Part shown: piece after piece, positions 32,972 through 41,574 of the stretch | Numbering within the stretch: position 1 is the first letter of the stretch | How the letters are laid out: each line of letters opens with the position of its first letter | Origin: Herpetosiphon llansteffanensis | GTDB taxonomy: Bacteria; Chloroflexota; Chloroflexia; Chloroflexales; Herpetosiphonaceae | NCBI RefSeq assembly: GCF_003205875.1 | Contig: NZ_PUBZ01000103.1 | Span: 1 to 64,000, forward strand | DNA length: 64,000 nucleotides | Reading direction: 5' to 3' | Notes under the pieces: model-generated | Database searches by the model: none | Told to the model about the DNA's origin: nothing | What the model saw: only the letters and a program-made list of their open reading frames with translations | Program-made: the position numbers and the translations under genes

Positions 32972-33928
32972 ATGATCCGAATTACCCAACGCCAAGCAAC
33001 TCTTGCCCTCTTAGTGCTGTTAAATATCACCACTGCCGCAATCGATGTTGTGATCGGTCTGCGCAATGGCTGGCAAGAACCTCTCTTGATGGGTGGTATT
33101 TTGCTGGTACTAATTGGAATAAGTTTTGCCTATTGGCGAGGTATTGCATGGAGTCGCTGGTTAATGGTAGGCTTTGTGACCATTATCTGCGCAGGCTTTG
33201 TCGATAAAACGCAGCCAGTCAGCCTAATGACCCTGATCCCGCCTCTGATGGCATTGATTATGGGTTCTTCAACAGCGGTGATTATAAGTGCAGTCGTTGG
33301 GTATGGTGGCATTTTAGTCCGATCAAATTTCGATGGGGTTTATGCTGCGGTCGATAATCTGGTTGCCTATGGCCTAATCGTTGCCGCAATGGTGCTGATT
33401 CGCACCATCAATGAAACTAATCTGGTGGCCTTGCGCGAAACCATCAGTAAATCCGATGGCGAGCAGCGTCGGATTAAAGCCCAATCAACATTAATGCGCA
33501 ACCAAGCAGATGCCTTGCTCAAGCAAAATCAGGAGCAACAACGCCTATTTACCTTGGTCGAAACCCTCGAAACTCCAGCAGTCACGATTGCTGCCAACGT
33601 GTTGCTGGCTCCCTTGGTCGGCGCACTCGATACCAAACGGATCGAGCAAATTCAAAAACGCTTGCTGGCAACCATCCATCGCCAACGCACCCGCCTGTTG
33701 ATTCTGGATATGGCTGGTGTGCGTGAGCTGGCCAACGACGCTGCCGAAAAAGTTTTAGTGATGGTTCAGGCGATTCGCTTGCTTGGCTGCGATGTAACAA
33801 TTACCAGCGCTTCAGCAGAAATTGCCATGCAATTCGGCGATCTTGGGGTCGATCGCGAGCTGTTCAAAACTGCCCAAACGCCCCAAATTGCCCTTGAACA
33901 GAGCGTTTATAGCTTGAGCAAGCACTAA
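32972..33928 (+). CDS. Membrane protein with C-terminal STAS domain (RsbR-like)
   Basis: 318 residues: about five membrane helices in residues 8-155 (LALLVLLNITTAAIDVVIGL, WLMVGFVTIICAGFV, SLMTLIPPLMALIMGSS, AAVDNLVAYGLIVAAMVLI), a coiled-coil linker, and a STAS domain from about 205 (ETPAVTIAANVLLAPLVGAL, LLILDMAGVREL, AIRLLGCDVTITSAS). STAS domains of RsbR type take part in stress signalling through partner kinases and phosphatases. The usual phosphorylated Ser/Thr after DMAGV is not obvious. ATG at 32972 with GGAG. Partners are not in the window. Confidence 0.8.
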   Translation: MIRITQRQATLALLVLLNITTAAIDVVIGLRNGWQEPLLMGGILLVLIGISFAYWRGIAWSRWLMVGFVTIICAGFVDKTQPVSLMTLIPPLMALIMGSSTAVIISAVVGYGGILVRSNFDGVYAAVDNLVAYGLIVAAMVLIRTINETNLVALRETISKSDGEQRRIKAQSTLMRNQADALLKQNQEQQRLFTLVETLETPAVTIAANVLLAPLVGALDTKRIEQIQKRLLATIHRQRTRLLILDMAGVRELANDAAEKVLVMVQAIRLLGCDVTITSASAEIAMQFGDLGVDRELFKTAQTPQIALEQSVYSLSKH

Positions 33929-33929
33929 T

Positions 33930-33958
33930 TTGACAAGCAATCAAGGTTGTGCTATTAT
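33930..33958 (+). promoter_or_regulatory. Promoter of the tRNA pair
   Basis: TTGACA (33930-33935), 17-nt spacer, TATTAT (33953-33958), with the first tRNA starting 12 nt later. It begins right after the stop of the STAS gene. Confidence 0.85.
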
Positions 33959-33969
33959 ACATAGGTCAA

Positions 33970-34044
<75 letters not shown>

Positions 34045-34091
34045 CAACTAAAGATTTGAGCGGCTTGCTTATACCAAGCCGCTCATTCTGT

Positions 34092-34167
<76 letters not shown>

Positions 34168-34323
34168 TTTTTTATTTTAGCCACAATTTTTCCTCAACTC
34201 ACTCCTAATTATCTCAGCTAGTTCTCAGCTTCTCACAAGTTTGCTCTCACATCGCTTGCAGCCAAAATCAGCTTGCTTTTGCGTAGAATCATCGTGTTAG
34301 TCTTGATGTAGAAAGGACCAGCG

Positions 34324-35994
34324 ATGAAGTGGTTATGGCGCATCGGTTTTTTAATGTTGAGCCTCAGCTTGGTGCTCAAGCCAGCATCCGCCCAGCAAAA
34401 CCAACCAATTAGCCGCGATATTGTGAGCGAGCATACGATTACGCAGCTTAAACTTGATGGCAATTGGCTAGCATGGCGTACCTGGCGTACCGATTTCGTG
34501 AATTATACGAGCGAATTACTGGTAACCAATCTTGCGACTGGCACGAGTGTTAGCGTTGGCAGTATTCAAGGTCAAACCTACGATTTCTTTATTGCCAATG
34601 GGCGGGTAATCTGGCGCGACAATCAATCAATATATCGGTATGATCTGGCGACGCAAACCAGTACAACGTTGCAAACCCCACGCCATCCTGATCAGATGCG
34701 TTGGACTGTTGCTGGCGATTGGTTAGTTTGGCTAGAAGTTACTGGAACTATCCCAGAAATTACGAATAGTATCTGGAAATTGCACCTGAGTGGCAATCAG
34801 GCTCCAATCTTGGTTGGCAGCGAGCAAGCCACGATCTACGGCACAGATTCGCTGCAATCTGATGGAGAAATTATTAGTTGGTCGTATGGAACCCAAAATG
34901 CCGGCAAATACGGTTACTGCTCGGAAATTCATTACCTGGCGTTTGATGGCTCGCAAGCACCAAAAAAACTAGCTGAAGCCGAGTGTAATGCGACGATTAA
35001 ACAAAATATTTTGCTGAATAAGCGCTTTTACTATTGCAAAAACAAAAATTTATACGCCAAAACTCTGGAAAATACCGAAAACTTAATCAATGAAAACAAT
35101 TGTCATTTTGATATTGTTTCTGGTTTCGCTGCAAGCCAAAATTTCTTGGTAGCGGTCAATTACACCACTGAGAACAGACCTAATTTCGATTTGGTAGGCT
35201 TTGATGTTCGCCAAAAAAGCATGTTTCGGATTGATCATTTTGCTTATAGCGATAACAATCGGCCATCGATTTCTATTCATAATTCGGTGGTGGCATGGAG
35301 CGACCATCGTGGAGCAAAGCCAGTCATTCATGTGCGGCCAATTGCCGAGGTTGTGCCAACTGCCCCGCGCCAAGCCAACGATCCATTAGTCGCGAATCGT
35401 AGCTACTACCCTGAAAGCATGCACTCGCTTGGCGGTTTGTTTGAGCAATATTGGCAAAAAAATGGGGGCTTAGCGGTGTTTGGCTATCCGCTTAGCGAAG
35501 AATTTAGCCAAGTTAATGCAGATACTGGCAAAACCTACACGGTGCAGTTTCTCGAACGCCAGCGCTACGAGCACCACCCTGAGTTGGCAGGCACGCCCTA
35601 CGAGGTTTCGCTTGGCCGCTTAGGAGCAGAACGTTTGGCAACACTCAATCGCAATTGGCAAAATGAGGGCGATAGCTCAGCAGGCTCAGAACAATTGCCC
35701 GGTCAATGCCAGCATTTTGCCACCACCGATCGCAAGGTTTGCGGTGCATTCCTGAGCTATTGGCAAAGCCATGGGTTGGATTTAGGCGAGCCTGGGGTTA
35801 GTTACGCTGAATCATTAGCCTTATTTGGTTTGCCGCTCACCGCCCCGCACATGGAAATTAATCCTGATGGCGATCGGGTGCTGACCCAATGGTTTGAGCG
35901 CGCTCGTTTTGAATGGCATCCCGATAATCCAGCACAGTTTCAAGTGCAGCTTGGCCGTTTGGCTGCCGAACAAATTCCCAGCTTAGGTTGGTAA
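34324..35994 (+). CDS. Secreted propeller protein with chloroflexi FGYP repeats
   Basis: 556 residues. Sec signal peptide (1-24, ending ASAQ). Residues about 30-345 are a TolB-like beta-propeller (repeated blades such as GNWLAWRTW, GRVIWRDNQSIYRYDL, GDWLVWLEV). The last 190 residues hold two copies of a module with GGLFEQYWQKNGGLAVFGYP and QFLERQRYEHHPELAG; the second copy reads LLALFGLP-like and QWFERARFEWHPDNP. This FGYPxSEEF / FERxRxExHP module is frequent in chloroflexi exoproteins and has no known function. ATG at 34324 with AAAGGA. Monocistronic, ending at the 36005-36042 terminator. Confidence 0.85.
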   Translation: MKWLWRIGFLMLSLSLVLKPASAQQNQPISRDIVSEHTITQLKLDGNWLAWRTWRTDFVNYTSELLVTNLATGTSVSVGSIQGQTYDFFIANGRVIWRDNQSIYRYDLATQTSTTLQTPRHPDQMRWTVAGDWLVWLEVTGTIPEITNSIWKLHLSGNQAPILVGSEQATIYGTDSLQSDGEIISWSYGTQNAGKYGYCSEIHYLAFDGSQAPKKLAEAECNATIKQNILLNKRFYYCKNKNLYAKTLENTENLINENNCHFDIVSGFAASQNFLVAVNYTTENRPNFDLVGFDVRQKSMFRIDHFAYSDNNRPSISIHNSVVAWSDHRGAKPVIHVRPIAEVVPTAPRQANDPLVANRSYYPESMHSLGGLFEQYWQKNGGLAVFGYPLSEEFSQVNADTGKTYTVQFLERQRYEHHPELAGTPYEVSLGRLGAERLATLNRNWQNEGDSSAGSEQLPGQCQHFATTDRKVCGAFLSYWQSHGLDLGEPGVSYAESLALFGLPLTAPHMEINPDGDRVLTQWFERARFEWHPDNPAQFQVQLGRLAAEQIPSLGW

Positions 35995-36004
35995 TCACGT
36001 TGAT

Positions 36005-36042
36005 CAAACATCGCCCTTAATTCAAGGGCGATGTTTGCATTT
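36005..36042 (+). terminator. Terminator of the propeller gene
   Basis: CAAACATCGCCCTT (36005-36018) and AAGGGCGATGTTTG (36024-36037) form a perfect 14-bp stem with a 5-nt loop; a short T-tract (CATTTT) follows. Confidence 0.85.
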
Positions 36043-36138
36043 TAGCTAAATTACTGCTGTTGAACGCTAACCAATTGGTGACTTTGGTGTCTTAATGGAT
36101 AGAGGCGTAACTAACACGCTGATTGAAAGGATGACACC

Positions 36139-37041
36139 ATGAGCTTTTGCGATATAAAAACCGGAACCTGTGCGCCCGAAGCGCCAGCCAATGAACCAAG
36201 CATTGACCATGATGTGACCCAGACTGAATCAGTAAACCACATATTTGCTGAAATTCTGTATGCCACCGACCCCATTTGCTCGCATTGTTGGGCGCTGGAG
36301 CCAGCGTGGCGCAAGTTGCTCTATCATTATGGCGCAAATGTGAAGTTTCGTCATGTGTATGGTGGCTTATTGCCAGGCTGGCAAGGCTTTCAGGATACAG
36401 GGGCGGGCATTCGCAAGCCTGCTGATGTTGCGCCCCACTGGGCCGAAGTTGCCCAACACTATGGCCAGCCGATTGATCCCAGCGTTTGGCTGACCGATCC
36501 GCTCGATTCTTCGTATCCACCATCGATTGCGGTGCATGCAGTGCGCATGCTGGCTCCCGAACACGAAGAAATCTTTTTGCGCCGAATTCGCGAAGCCCTG
36601 TTTCTAGAAGCGAAAAATATTGCTTGCTTTGAATTGCTGGCCGAATATGCCCAAGCATTAGGGATTGATGGGCAGCAATTTACAACCCTCTATCAAAGTG
36701 GCGTTGCCGAAGCCAGCTTTCGCCGCGATTTAGCCGAAATTCGCCAACTGGGCGTGCGTGGTTTTCCAACCCTGATTATTCAAGCCAATGCAGGCAAACG
36801 CGCAGTATTGCATGGCTCGCAGCCGTATGCCCGTTTGGAGCAAGCCTTGCTACAGGCAACTGGTTTGGAGCCAGCCACGCAAACGCCAACGCCTGAGCAA
36901 GCGCTCAAAGCCTATCAAAGCGGCACAACCAAGGAATTTGCCGAGTTGCTGAACCGTAGCCACGCAGCAACGGCTGAAGCGCTAACCGCAATTGGAGCCA
37001 AACGGACAGCAATTGCCGGCGATGCGTTTTGGAGTATTTAG
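36139..37041 (+). CDS. DsbA-family thioredoxin-fold protein (YjbH/SpxH or FrnE-like)
   Basis: 300 residues. The thioredoxin-fold motif is DPICSHCWALEPAW near residue 47 (CSHC), followed by the helical insertion and the cis-Pro loop VRGFPTLII near residue 208. DPxCxxCW with the ALEP continuation matches the YjbH/SpxH and FrnE branch, cytoplasmic DsbA relatives that act as adaptors or oxidoreductases. No signal peptide, and the N-terminal 30 residues contain two extra Cys (SFCDIKTGTCAP). ATG at 36139 with AAAGGA. The last 50 residues are a helical extension. It precedes an ECF sigma gene by 60 nt. Confidence 0.8.
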   Translation: MSFCDIKTGTCAPEAPANEPSIDHDVTQTESVNHIFAEILYATDPICSHCWALEPAWRKLLYHYGANVKFRHVYGGLLPGWQGFQDTGAGIRKPADVAPHWAEVAQHYGQPIDPSVWLTDPLDSSYPPSIAVHAVRMLAPEHEEIFLRRIREALFLEAKNIACFELLAEYAQALGIDGQQFTTLYQSGVAEASFRRDLAEIRQLGVRGFPTLIIQANAGKRAVLHGSQPYARLEQALLQATGLEPATQTPTPEQALKAYQSGTTKEFAELLNRSHAATAEALTAIGAKRTAIAGDAFWSI

Positions 37042-37100
37042 GCGCTTGCTACGCTAGTTGAGGTACAATTGCAATGTGCCAATAATGGAGCAATTGAGCG

Positions 37101-37658
37101 ATGGAAGCAAGCGAACTTAATGCCCACGATCGGCTGATTGCCATGATAACCCGCGAGCCACAGCGGCTGATGCGCCGAATTGGCCGCTTGATCAGTGACG
37201 ATTTTGTGGCTGAAGATCTGGCGCAAGAATCACTGGTGCGGGCTTTGCGCAATATTACCAGCGTGCGCCAATCCGATGAGGGCGTGGTTTGCAAATGGCT
37301 TGATCGGATTGCCCACAATGTTGCGATTAATTATGCCCGCGATCAAGGTCGCCAACCGCTTGGCGTATCGCTTGATGCCCCAAATGCTGTTTATAGCGAA
37401 ACGATTAGTACCAACGAGCCAGAACCAGCTGCAATGCTTGTGCAAGCTGAAGTGCAGCACGAATTGCTTGATCTGATTCGGGCCTTGCCAGCTGAATTTC
37501 GCGCAGTATTTCTCTTACGCGATGTCGAAGGCTTATCAACTGCCGCAACCGCCCAAGCTTTGGCGATTGATGAAGGTTTGGTCAAATGGCGCTTGCATAA
37601 AGCCCGCAAACGCTTACGAGCACAATTGCAGCTTGATCTTGCTGCGCGTTCTGACTAA
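37101..37658 (+). CDS. ECF-type RNA polymerase sigma factor
   Basis: 185 residues. Region 2: RLISDDFVAEDLAQESLVRAL; region 4: LIRALPAEFRAVFLLRDVEGLSTAATAQALAIDEGLVKWRLHKARKRL with the helix-turn-helix. ECF sigma factors direct transcription of stress or envelope genes; the lack of an adjacent anti-sigma gene is unusual. The preceding DsbA-like gene may be in the same transcript and could sense redox state, an inference. ATG at 37101 with GGAG. Confidence 0.92.
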   Translation: MEASELNAHDRLIAMITREPQRLMRRIGRLISDDFVAEDLAQESLVRALRNITSVRQSDEGVVCKWLDRIAHNVAINYARDQGRQPLGVSLDAPNAVYSETISTNEPEPAAMLVQAEVQHELLDLIRALPAEFRAVFLLRDVEGLSTAATAQALAIDEGLVKWRLHKARKRLRAQLQLDLAARSD

Positions 37659-37665
37659 ACTCAAA

Positions 37666-37699
37666 TGCCGCAACTAATCGCGTTTGATCAGTTGCGGCA
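37666..37699. terminator. Inverted repeat between convergent genes
   Basis: TGCCGCAACT (37666-37675) pairs perfectly with AGTTGCGGCA (37690-37699). It lies between the end of the sigma gene and the end of the gene at 37708, and may terminate both; T-tracts are poor on either side. Confidence 0.6.
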
Positions 37700-37707
37700 G
37701 AATTAAA

Positions 37708-37962
37708 TTATTCGGTTGCCACCCCGCCACAATTTGGATCGCTGCAACTGCATTGCGTAGCTGGTTGCTTGCGCCGCAGCAATAATAACGGAATCGCACA
37801 AGGAATCAGACAGGCGATCATCATGACGATTGGCGTTGCGCCTGCCAATAATCCGCCCAACGCGCTACGTTCAAAAAAGAATACCCCAAGCATACTGGCT
37901 GCAATGATCAATAACCCAACTTTGCTGCGTAGCAAGCCAAAACACTCTTGCAAAAGTTTCAT
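37708..37962 (-). CDS. Small membrane protein with Cys-rich tail, MerR-controlled
   Basis: 84 residues from the ATG at 37962 (AGGAGG upstream). Two membrane helices: VGLLIIAASMLGVFFFE and LAGATPIVMMIACLIPCAIPLLLL. The second carries ACLIPCA and the C-terminal tail has QCSCSDPNCGG, a likely metal-binding cluster. Divergent from a MerR regulator with a Cys motif, and its promoter is of the 19-bp MerR type. Together these suggest metal transport or metal detoxification, but the protein matches no family I can name (it is not MerT). Confidence 0.75.
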   Translation of the reverse strand: MKLLQECFGLLRSKVGLLIIAASMLGVFFFERSALGGLLAGATPIVMMIACLIPCAIPLLLLRRKQPATQCSCSDPNCGGVATE

Positions 37963-37991
37963 CGAATCCTCCTTTATAACCTGATAGTTGT

Positions 37992-38022
37992 ACGCTATCA
38001 TGTGAAGTGCACTTTAAGTCAA
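37992..38022 (-). promoter_or_regulatory. MerR-type promoter with long spacer and operator
   Basis: On the minus strand TTGACT (38022-38017), a 19-nt spacer, and TAGCGT (37997-37992). The spacer holds AAGTGCACTT, a palindrome centred where MerR-family activators bind. The 19-nt spacing is characteristic of promoters untwisted by MerR proteins. A second inverted pair, TGATAG/CTATCA, is at 37982-38000. Confidence 0.75.
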
Positions 38023-38038
38023 GCAGGAGTTTTGGCCG

Positions 38039-38458
38039 ATGCAAGGATTATCAATTGGCGAGGTCGCAGCCCAAACCGGCCTTCAGCCATCAGCAATTCG
38101 CTATTATGAGCAGATGGGGTTAATTCCCAAGCCGCAGCGCCATAATACCCGCCGCCGCTATGATCCAAGCGTGTTGCAATGGATTAGCTTGATCAATTTG
38201 GCCCGCAAAGCTGGTTTTTCGATTGCTGAAGTTCAAACATTAATCCATGGATTTGAAGCTGATACACCGCCCTCTGCCCGTTGGCAAACGATGGCGAGTA
38301 GCAAACTCGTTCAAGTTGCCCAGCAAATGCAGGTATTACAAAACATGCAGGCCTTGCTAACCCATGGCTTGGAATGCCAATGTTTGCGGCTCGAAGATTG
38401 TCGGATTAGCAACGAGCAGGGGTGTAATGAGGGTTGTTCTGGCGCAGATCAGACTTGA
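38039..38458 (+). CDS. MerR-family transcriptional regulator with C-terminal Cys cluster
   Basis: 139 residues. Winged helix at 1-70 (SIGEVAAQTGLQPSAIRYYEQMGLIPKPQR), coiled-coil dimer helix to about residue 112, then the effector site LECQCLRLEDC followed by GCNEGCSG. The C-x-C-x5-C spacing resembles the iron-sulfur or metal-binding end of SoxR-like and related MerR proteins. Divergent from 37708-37962, whose promoter it probably controls. ATG at 38039 with AGGAG. The ligand could be a metal or redox signal. Confidence 0.9.
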   Translation: MQGLSIGEVAAQTGLQPSAIRYYEQMGLIPKPQRHNTRRRYDPSVLQWISLINLARKAGFSIAEVQTLIHGFEADTPPSARWQTMASSKLVQVAQQMQVLQNMQALLTHGLECQCLRLEDCRISNEQGCNEGCSGADQT

Positions 38459-38484
38459 TCGGCTTTTTTACTAAGGAGTGCTTG

Positions 38485-38865
38485 ATGACTGATAGCGTTA
38501 TCAACAACATGGATATCGATGATGATGCCATTCGTGAACGGCTCAAGGATCCATCAACCAATCTCACCTCTATGTTTCTGCGCTGCCCTGCCTGCGATAC
38601 AATTATGCTGGTCGATTGGGAAGAACATCGGATGTATGTCGATCCGAACAATATCTTTGATCGCTTTACCATGGAACCGATGCTGAACGATATTGTATGC
38701 CCTGGATGTGGTGGCCCGATTGAACCCAACGAATTGCTCTTGGCGGATAAACCGGAAATCAGTCCATGGCATGTTCCTCGTAGCTTAATCCTTGCAAGCG
38801 ACTGGGCATGGGCGATCTATCCCATTCGGAGTAATTCGGGAACTAGCCTTGCTGCGCCGCTATAA
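38485..38865 (+). CDS. Small zinc-ribbon-like protein
   Basis: 126 residues from the ATG at 38485 (TAAGGAG upstream). Four Cys in two knuckles, FLRCPACDTIM and IVCPGCGGPI about 45 residues apart, make a split zinc ribbon. The N-terminus is acidic (NNMDIDDDAIRERLKDP). The C-terminus is less regular (RSNSGTSLAAPL). No family recognised. It follows the MerR gene by 26 nt and may be co-transcribed. The next 250 nt to cbtA hold nothing clear. Confidence 0.65.
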   Translation: MTDSVINNMDIDDDAIRERLKDPSTNLTSMFLRCPACDTIMLVDWEEHRMYVDPNNIFDRFTMEPMLNDIVCPGCGGPIEPNELLLADKPEISPWHVPRSLILASDWAWAIYPIRSNSGTSLAAPL

Positions 38866-39113
38866 CCAGGAACAATTGGTTTCGCCAAGCCGATACAGCA
38901 ATGGTAACTTCATAGATAAAGCGATCATTAGGAATAAACTCAACGTTGATCCAGTCAACGGCAACGTTAATTTTTTTGTGCATTCTGATGAACTATTTTT
39001 GCCATCTACTCATAAATATCAGCCATGATAAGCACTTAATAGAGATCAATACTGGCTGATAAATCGAGTCATCAGCCAGAAAATCGCTTCGTTATGTTTA
39101 TGTCACTTAGCCT

Positions 39114-39869
39114 TTATTGGGCCAAGGGTTTGAGCTTGGTTGCAGGTTTGGAGGGGCGGCTGAAGAAGCCCAAGCAGCCACCAAACGCCAAGCCAACCAG
39201 CAGCCAATAGAGGCTTAGCCCAGCCAACGACCAAGCCCGAAACTCGTTGACCAACTCCATGGGCAAGCGAATTGGGTCGGTAGCCGCAGGAAACGCCAGT
39301 TGGATGATTGCGCCGCTGAGCGCCAGTAACGCGCCGCTAACAACCCACTGTGGCAAACGCCAACGGGCCGCAACCCAACGCCCAAGCGCCAACGCGCCAA
39401 CCACGCCGATAGCAGAGGCAAACTGAATGCCGATGTAGAGTTGCTGGCGCACATTGACCGTATCTGGCTCGCCAACGCCTGGTGGATTGGCGGGATACTT
39501 CAAGAATGGCATGAGCGCGCAGGCCCAGAATACCAAAAAGCCAAATAACAAGGCAGTGCGCCGCACACCAAGCTGGCAAAAAAAGCCTTGGCCAAGATGA
39601 AATACCACCGACAACAACAAGGCCCAGCTTAGTCCATACAAACCATAGCCCACAAATAAGCCAATTTTTTGGCCGTTGCGGCTGACGATTGGCTCATCAC
39701 CGCCAGCATGTGGCGCTTCGTTGAGCGTATGATTCACATCTTCAAGGCCAATTGCTTGGTCAATCAACGGCTCGGTGAACACTAAATGGAAGGCTGCAAC
39801 AACCGTGCCTGCCAGCAATACCGCCAACAGCAGCGCCTTGAGCACAACTCCAAAAGAAAATCGTTGCAT
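39114..39869 (-). CDS. cbtA: CbtA-type cobalt transporter subunit
   Basis: 251 residues with about six membrane helices. It matches CbtA in the VFTEPLIDQAI start, the segment GDEPIVSRNGQKIGLFVGYGLYGLSWALL, FLKYPANPPGVGEPDTVNVRQQLYI and the pattern of late helices. CbtAB is a predicted cobalt importer, often linked to cobalamin genes. It is 11 nt downstream of cbtB on the same strand. No B12 riboswitch is visible upstream of the pair. Confidence 0.9.
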   Translation of the reverse strand: MQRFSFGVVLKALLLAVLLAGTVVAAFHLVFTEPLIDQAIGLEDVNHTLNEAPHAGGDEPIVSRNGQKIGLFVGYGLYGLSWALLLSVVFHLGQGFFCQLGVRRTALLFGFLVFWACALMPFLKYPANPPGVGEPDTVNVRQQLYIGIQFASAIGVVGALALGRWVAARWRLPQWVVSGALLALSGAIIQLAFPAATDPIRLPMELVNEFRAWSLAGLSLYWLLVGLAFGGCLGFFSRPSKPATKLKPLAQ

Positions 39870-39880
39870 CAGAATCTCGC

Positions 39881-40087
39881 TTAATGGCAGGGCATGCCGT
39901 TAACATGGCGGCTATCGTGAACCGATTCGTGAATCAGATTTTGGGTATAGGCAACTTGGCCTTGAATTAAGCTCAGCAGTTGGCCTTGATCCAACGCCAT
40001 CAAGAAAAACAGCAATAATCCCAACCCCAGCGAAACCACATAGGCGCGCCATTGCGGTTTTGCTCCCGTCGAAACGTCTGCTAGCAT
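39881..40087 (-). CDS. cbtB: CbtB-type cobalt transporter subunit
   Basis: 68 residues from the ATG at 40087 (AGGAGG upstream; the frame extends to 40153 without a site). One membrane helix (YVVSLGLGLLLFFLMAL) and a His-rich periplasmic-side tail (LIHESVHDSRHVNGMPCH) as in CbtB, where the tail is thought to bind the metal. First gene of the cbtBA operon. The cobT at 16647 could use the imported cobalt. Confidence 0.9.
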   Translation of the reverse strand: MLADVSTGAKPQWRAYVVSLGLGLLLFFLMALDQGQLLSLIQGQVAYTQNLIHESVHDSRHVNGMPCH

Positions 40088-40255
40088 GAAATTCCTCCTA
40101 CACAACGCCAAACAGCACGCGGCCACCGCCGGTGCATCAGAAGCATTCATCAACTACGAATTGTGCTGAATGGCGTAAGTATAGAAGTCCAGATCATGTC
40201 AAACTTTTGTCCATTATTAGCAAGGTATATAGATGCCATCACACGGTTTGGGCTA

Positions 40256-40291
40256 TAAAAAAGCGCTGCTCGATTAGCATCAAGCAGCGCT
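40256..40291 (-). terminator. Terminator of the dsbBA-like operon
   Basis: AGCGCTGCT (40262-40270) pairs with AGCAGCGCT (40283-40291); the minus strand continues TTTTTTAT. It lies just after the stop at 40300. Confidence 0.85.
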
Positions 40292-40299
40292 GCCAAACA

Positions 40300-40989
40300 T
40301 TATTTTGCGTCGTCGATGGCGCTTTGCAAGGCGCTTTGGCTGAGGGTCGAAACTGCTTTGCCATTGACAAAGAAGCTGGGGGTGCCACGCACATTGAGTG
40401 CTTGAGCATCAGCATTATCACGTTCGATCTTTTGCATAATCGCTGGGTCGCTCAAATCTTTGGCAAATTTATCGCCATCAAGACCCAATTCTTGGGCATA
40501 TTGCAACATCAACGCAGTTTGGGGCGCTTGCTTATTGCCCCATTCGCTTTGCTTGGCAAACAACAGCTCTTGCATTTCCCAATATTTGCCTTGGTTGCCA
40601 GCAGCTTCAGTTGCAGCCATCGCCAAAACTGAGTTGTTATGCAATGGGAGGTAGCGCACCACTAAGCGCACGTTATCGCCATTTTGGGCCAGCACATCCT
40701 TGATAATTGGATAGAACGCCTTACACGACGAGCATTCTGGGTCGAGAAACTCAACCACGGTTACTGGCGCATCAGTCTTGCCCAAAACGGGGCTATCAGT
40801 ATGCACCAAGCGCGAAATATCGACCGTCTGGGTCGAACTGGCTTGGCTTTGGGTCAGCAGCACCACGGCCACAATTAGTAACACCGGAATACTCAACCAG
40901 AGCAACATTTTAACTTCGCTGGGCAAACCACCTTGGGGCTTGCGGGTGCGGCTTTGGCGTTTTTTATTGCTAGCAATCGATTTACTCAT
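40300..40989 (-). CDS. Membrane-anchored DsbA-like thiol oxidoreductase
   Basis: 229 residues from the ATG at 40989 (AAGGAG upstream). N-terminal basic stretch, one membrane anchor (LLWLSIPVLLIVAVVLL, about 29-45), then an extracytoplasmic thioredoxin fold with VVEFLDPECSSCKAFYPII (CSSC motif) and the cis-Pro loop NVRGTPSFFVNGK. This is the BdbD/DsbA arrangement: it forms disulfides in secreted proteins and is re-oxidised by the DsbB-like partner. It overlaps the DsbB-like gene by 8 nt and is translated from the same transcript. Confidence 0.9.
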   Translation of the reverse strand: MSKSIASNKKRQSRTRKPQGGLPSEVKMLLWLSIPVLLIVAVVLLTQSQASSTQTVDISRLVHTDSPVLGKTDAPVTVVEFLDPECSSCKAFYPIIKDVLAQNGDNVRLVVRYLPLHNNSVLAMAATEAAGNQGKYWEMQELLFAKQSEWGNKQAPQTALMLQYAQELGLDGDKFAKDLSDPAIMQKIERDNADAQALNVRGTPSFFVNGKAVSTLSQSALQSAIDDAK

Positions 40990-41476
40990 AATCAAGCTCC
41001 TTCGCTGGTTTAACAAATAACAAAGCAACGATGATGACACTGAAGGCGACCCAGGCTAAAAGGGGAATCGTAATAAAGCCATACCAGTTGATCCAACGGG
41101 CAAGGCACGAAACCCCAGCGCTACACGGCGCAAGTTCAGCTGAAATTACGCCATAGGTCAGCAAACAGTGATAGCTGGCGATTAACCAACCGCCAACGCT
41201 CAACGGCAAGGCATACCAACGCATTGCCGCATCGCGGCGAATGATCCCAACGGTGAGAATTGCCACCAAGGGATACATGAAAATCCGTTGATACCAGCAC
41301 AAATTACACGGCGGAAAGCCCTTGACTTCGCTAAAGTAGAGGCTGCCAAGCGTGGCAACTACGGCCTGAAGCCACGCTAAATAGCCAAGATTTTGGCGGA
41401 CACGTTGTCCAAATGAAATACTCGTTCGATCATCAGCATCGTTAAGATCCGATGATTCAATCGCTGAGGGTTGCAT
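40982..41476 (-). CDS. DsbB-family disulfide bond formation protein (BdbC-like)
   Basis: 164 residues with four membrane helices. The two Cys pairs of DsbB are present: PPCNLCWYQRIFMYP near residue 57 and, after helix 3, LAPCSAGVSCLARW. The first pair exchanges electrons with quinone, the second with the DsbA partner. The GSLYFSEV and YQRIFMYPL motifs fit the BdbC subgroup. It is upstream of the DsbA-like gene, whose start it overlaps. An N-terminal polar extension of about 25 residues is unusual. Confidence 0.9.
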   Translation of the reverse strand: MQPSAIESSDLNDADDRTSISFGQRVRQNLGYLAWLQAVVATLGSLYFSEVKGFPPCNLCWYQRIFMYPLVAILTVGIIRRDAAMRWYALPLSVGGWLIASYHCLLTYGVISAELAPCSAGVSCLARWINWYGFITIPLLAWVAFSVIIVALLFVKPAKELDYE

Positions 41477-41574
41477 AACATCCTTCTTTGGTTATTTTTT
41501 CGAGCGCACAGATCGATCAGATCAGCCGATCAGCGATGCTGAGGCAGATTGATCATTAACCTTGGTATGAAGGA

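Noticed and set aside
36092-36658. Minus-strand ORF of 188 codons opposite the DsbA-like gene
   Set aside because: No coherent domain and no ribosome site, whereas the plus strand has CSHC and cis-Pro motifs.
38792-39028. Plus-strand ORF overlapping the end of the zinc-ribbon gene, possible frameshifted extension
   Set aside because: No ribosome site, no continuation of the zinc motifs, and the zinc-ribbon frame ends with a normal stop; there is no evidence of a frameshift.
40088-40250. Cobalamin riboswitch ahead of cbtB
   Set aside because: The region has no B12 box (AGCCAGGAGACC type) or matching core, only an ordinary ribosome site.
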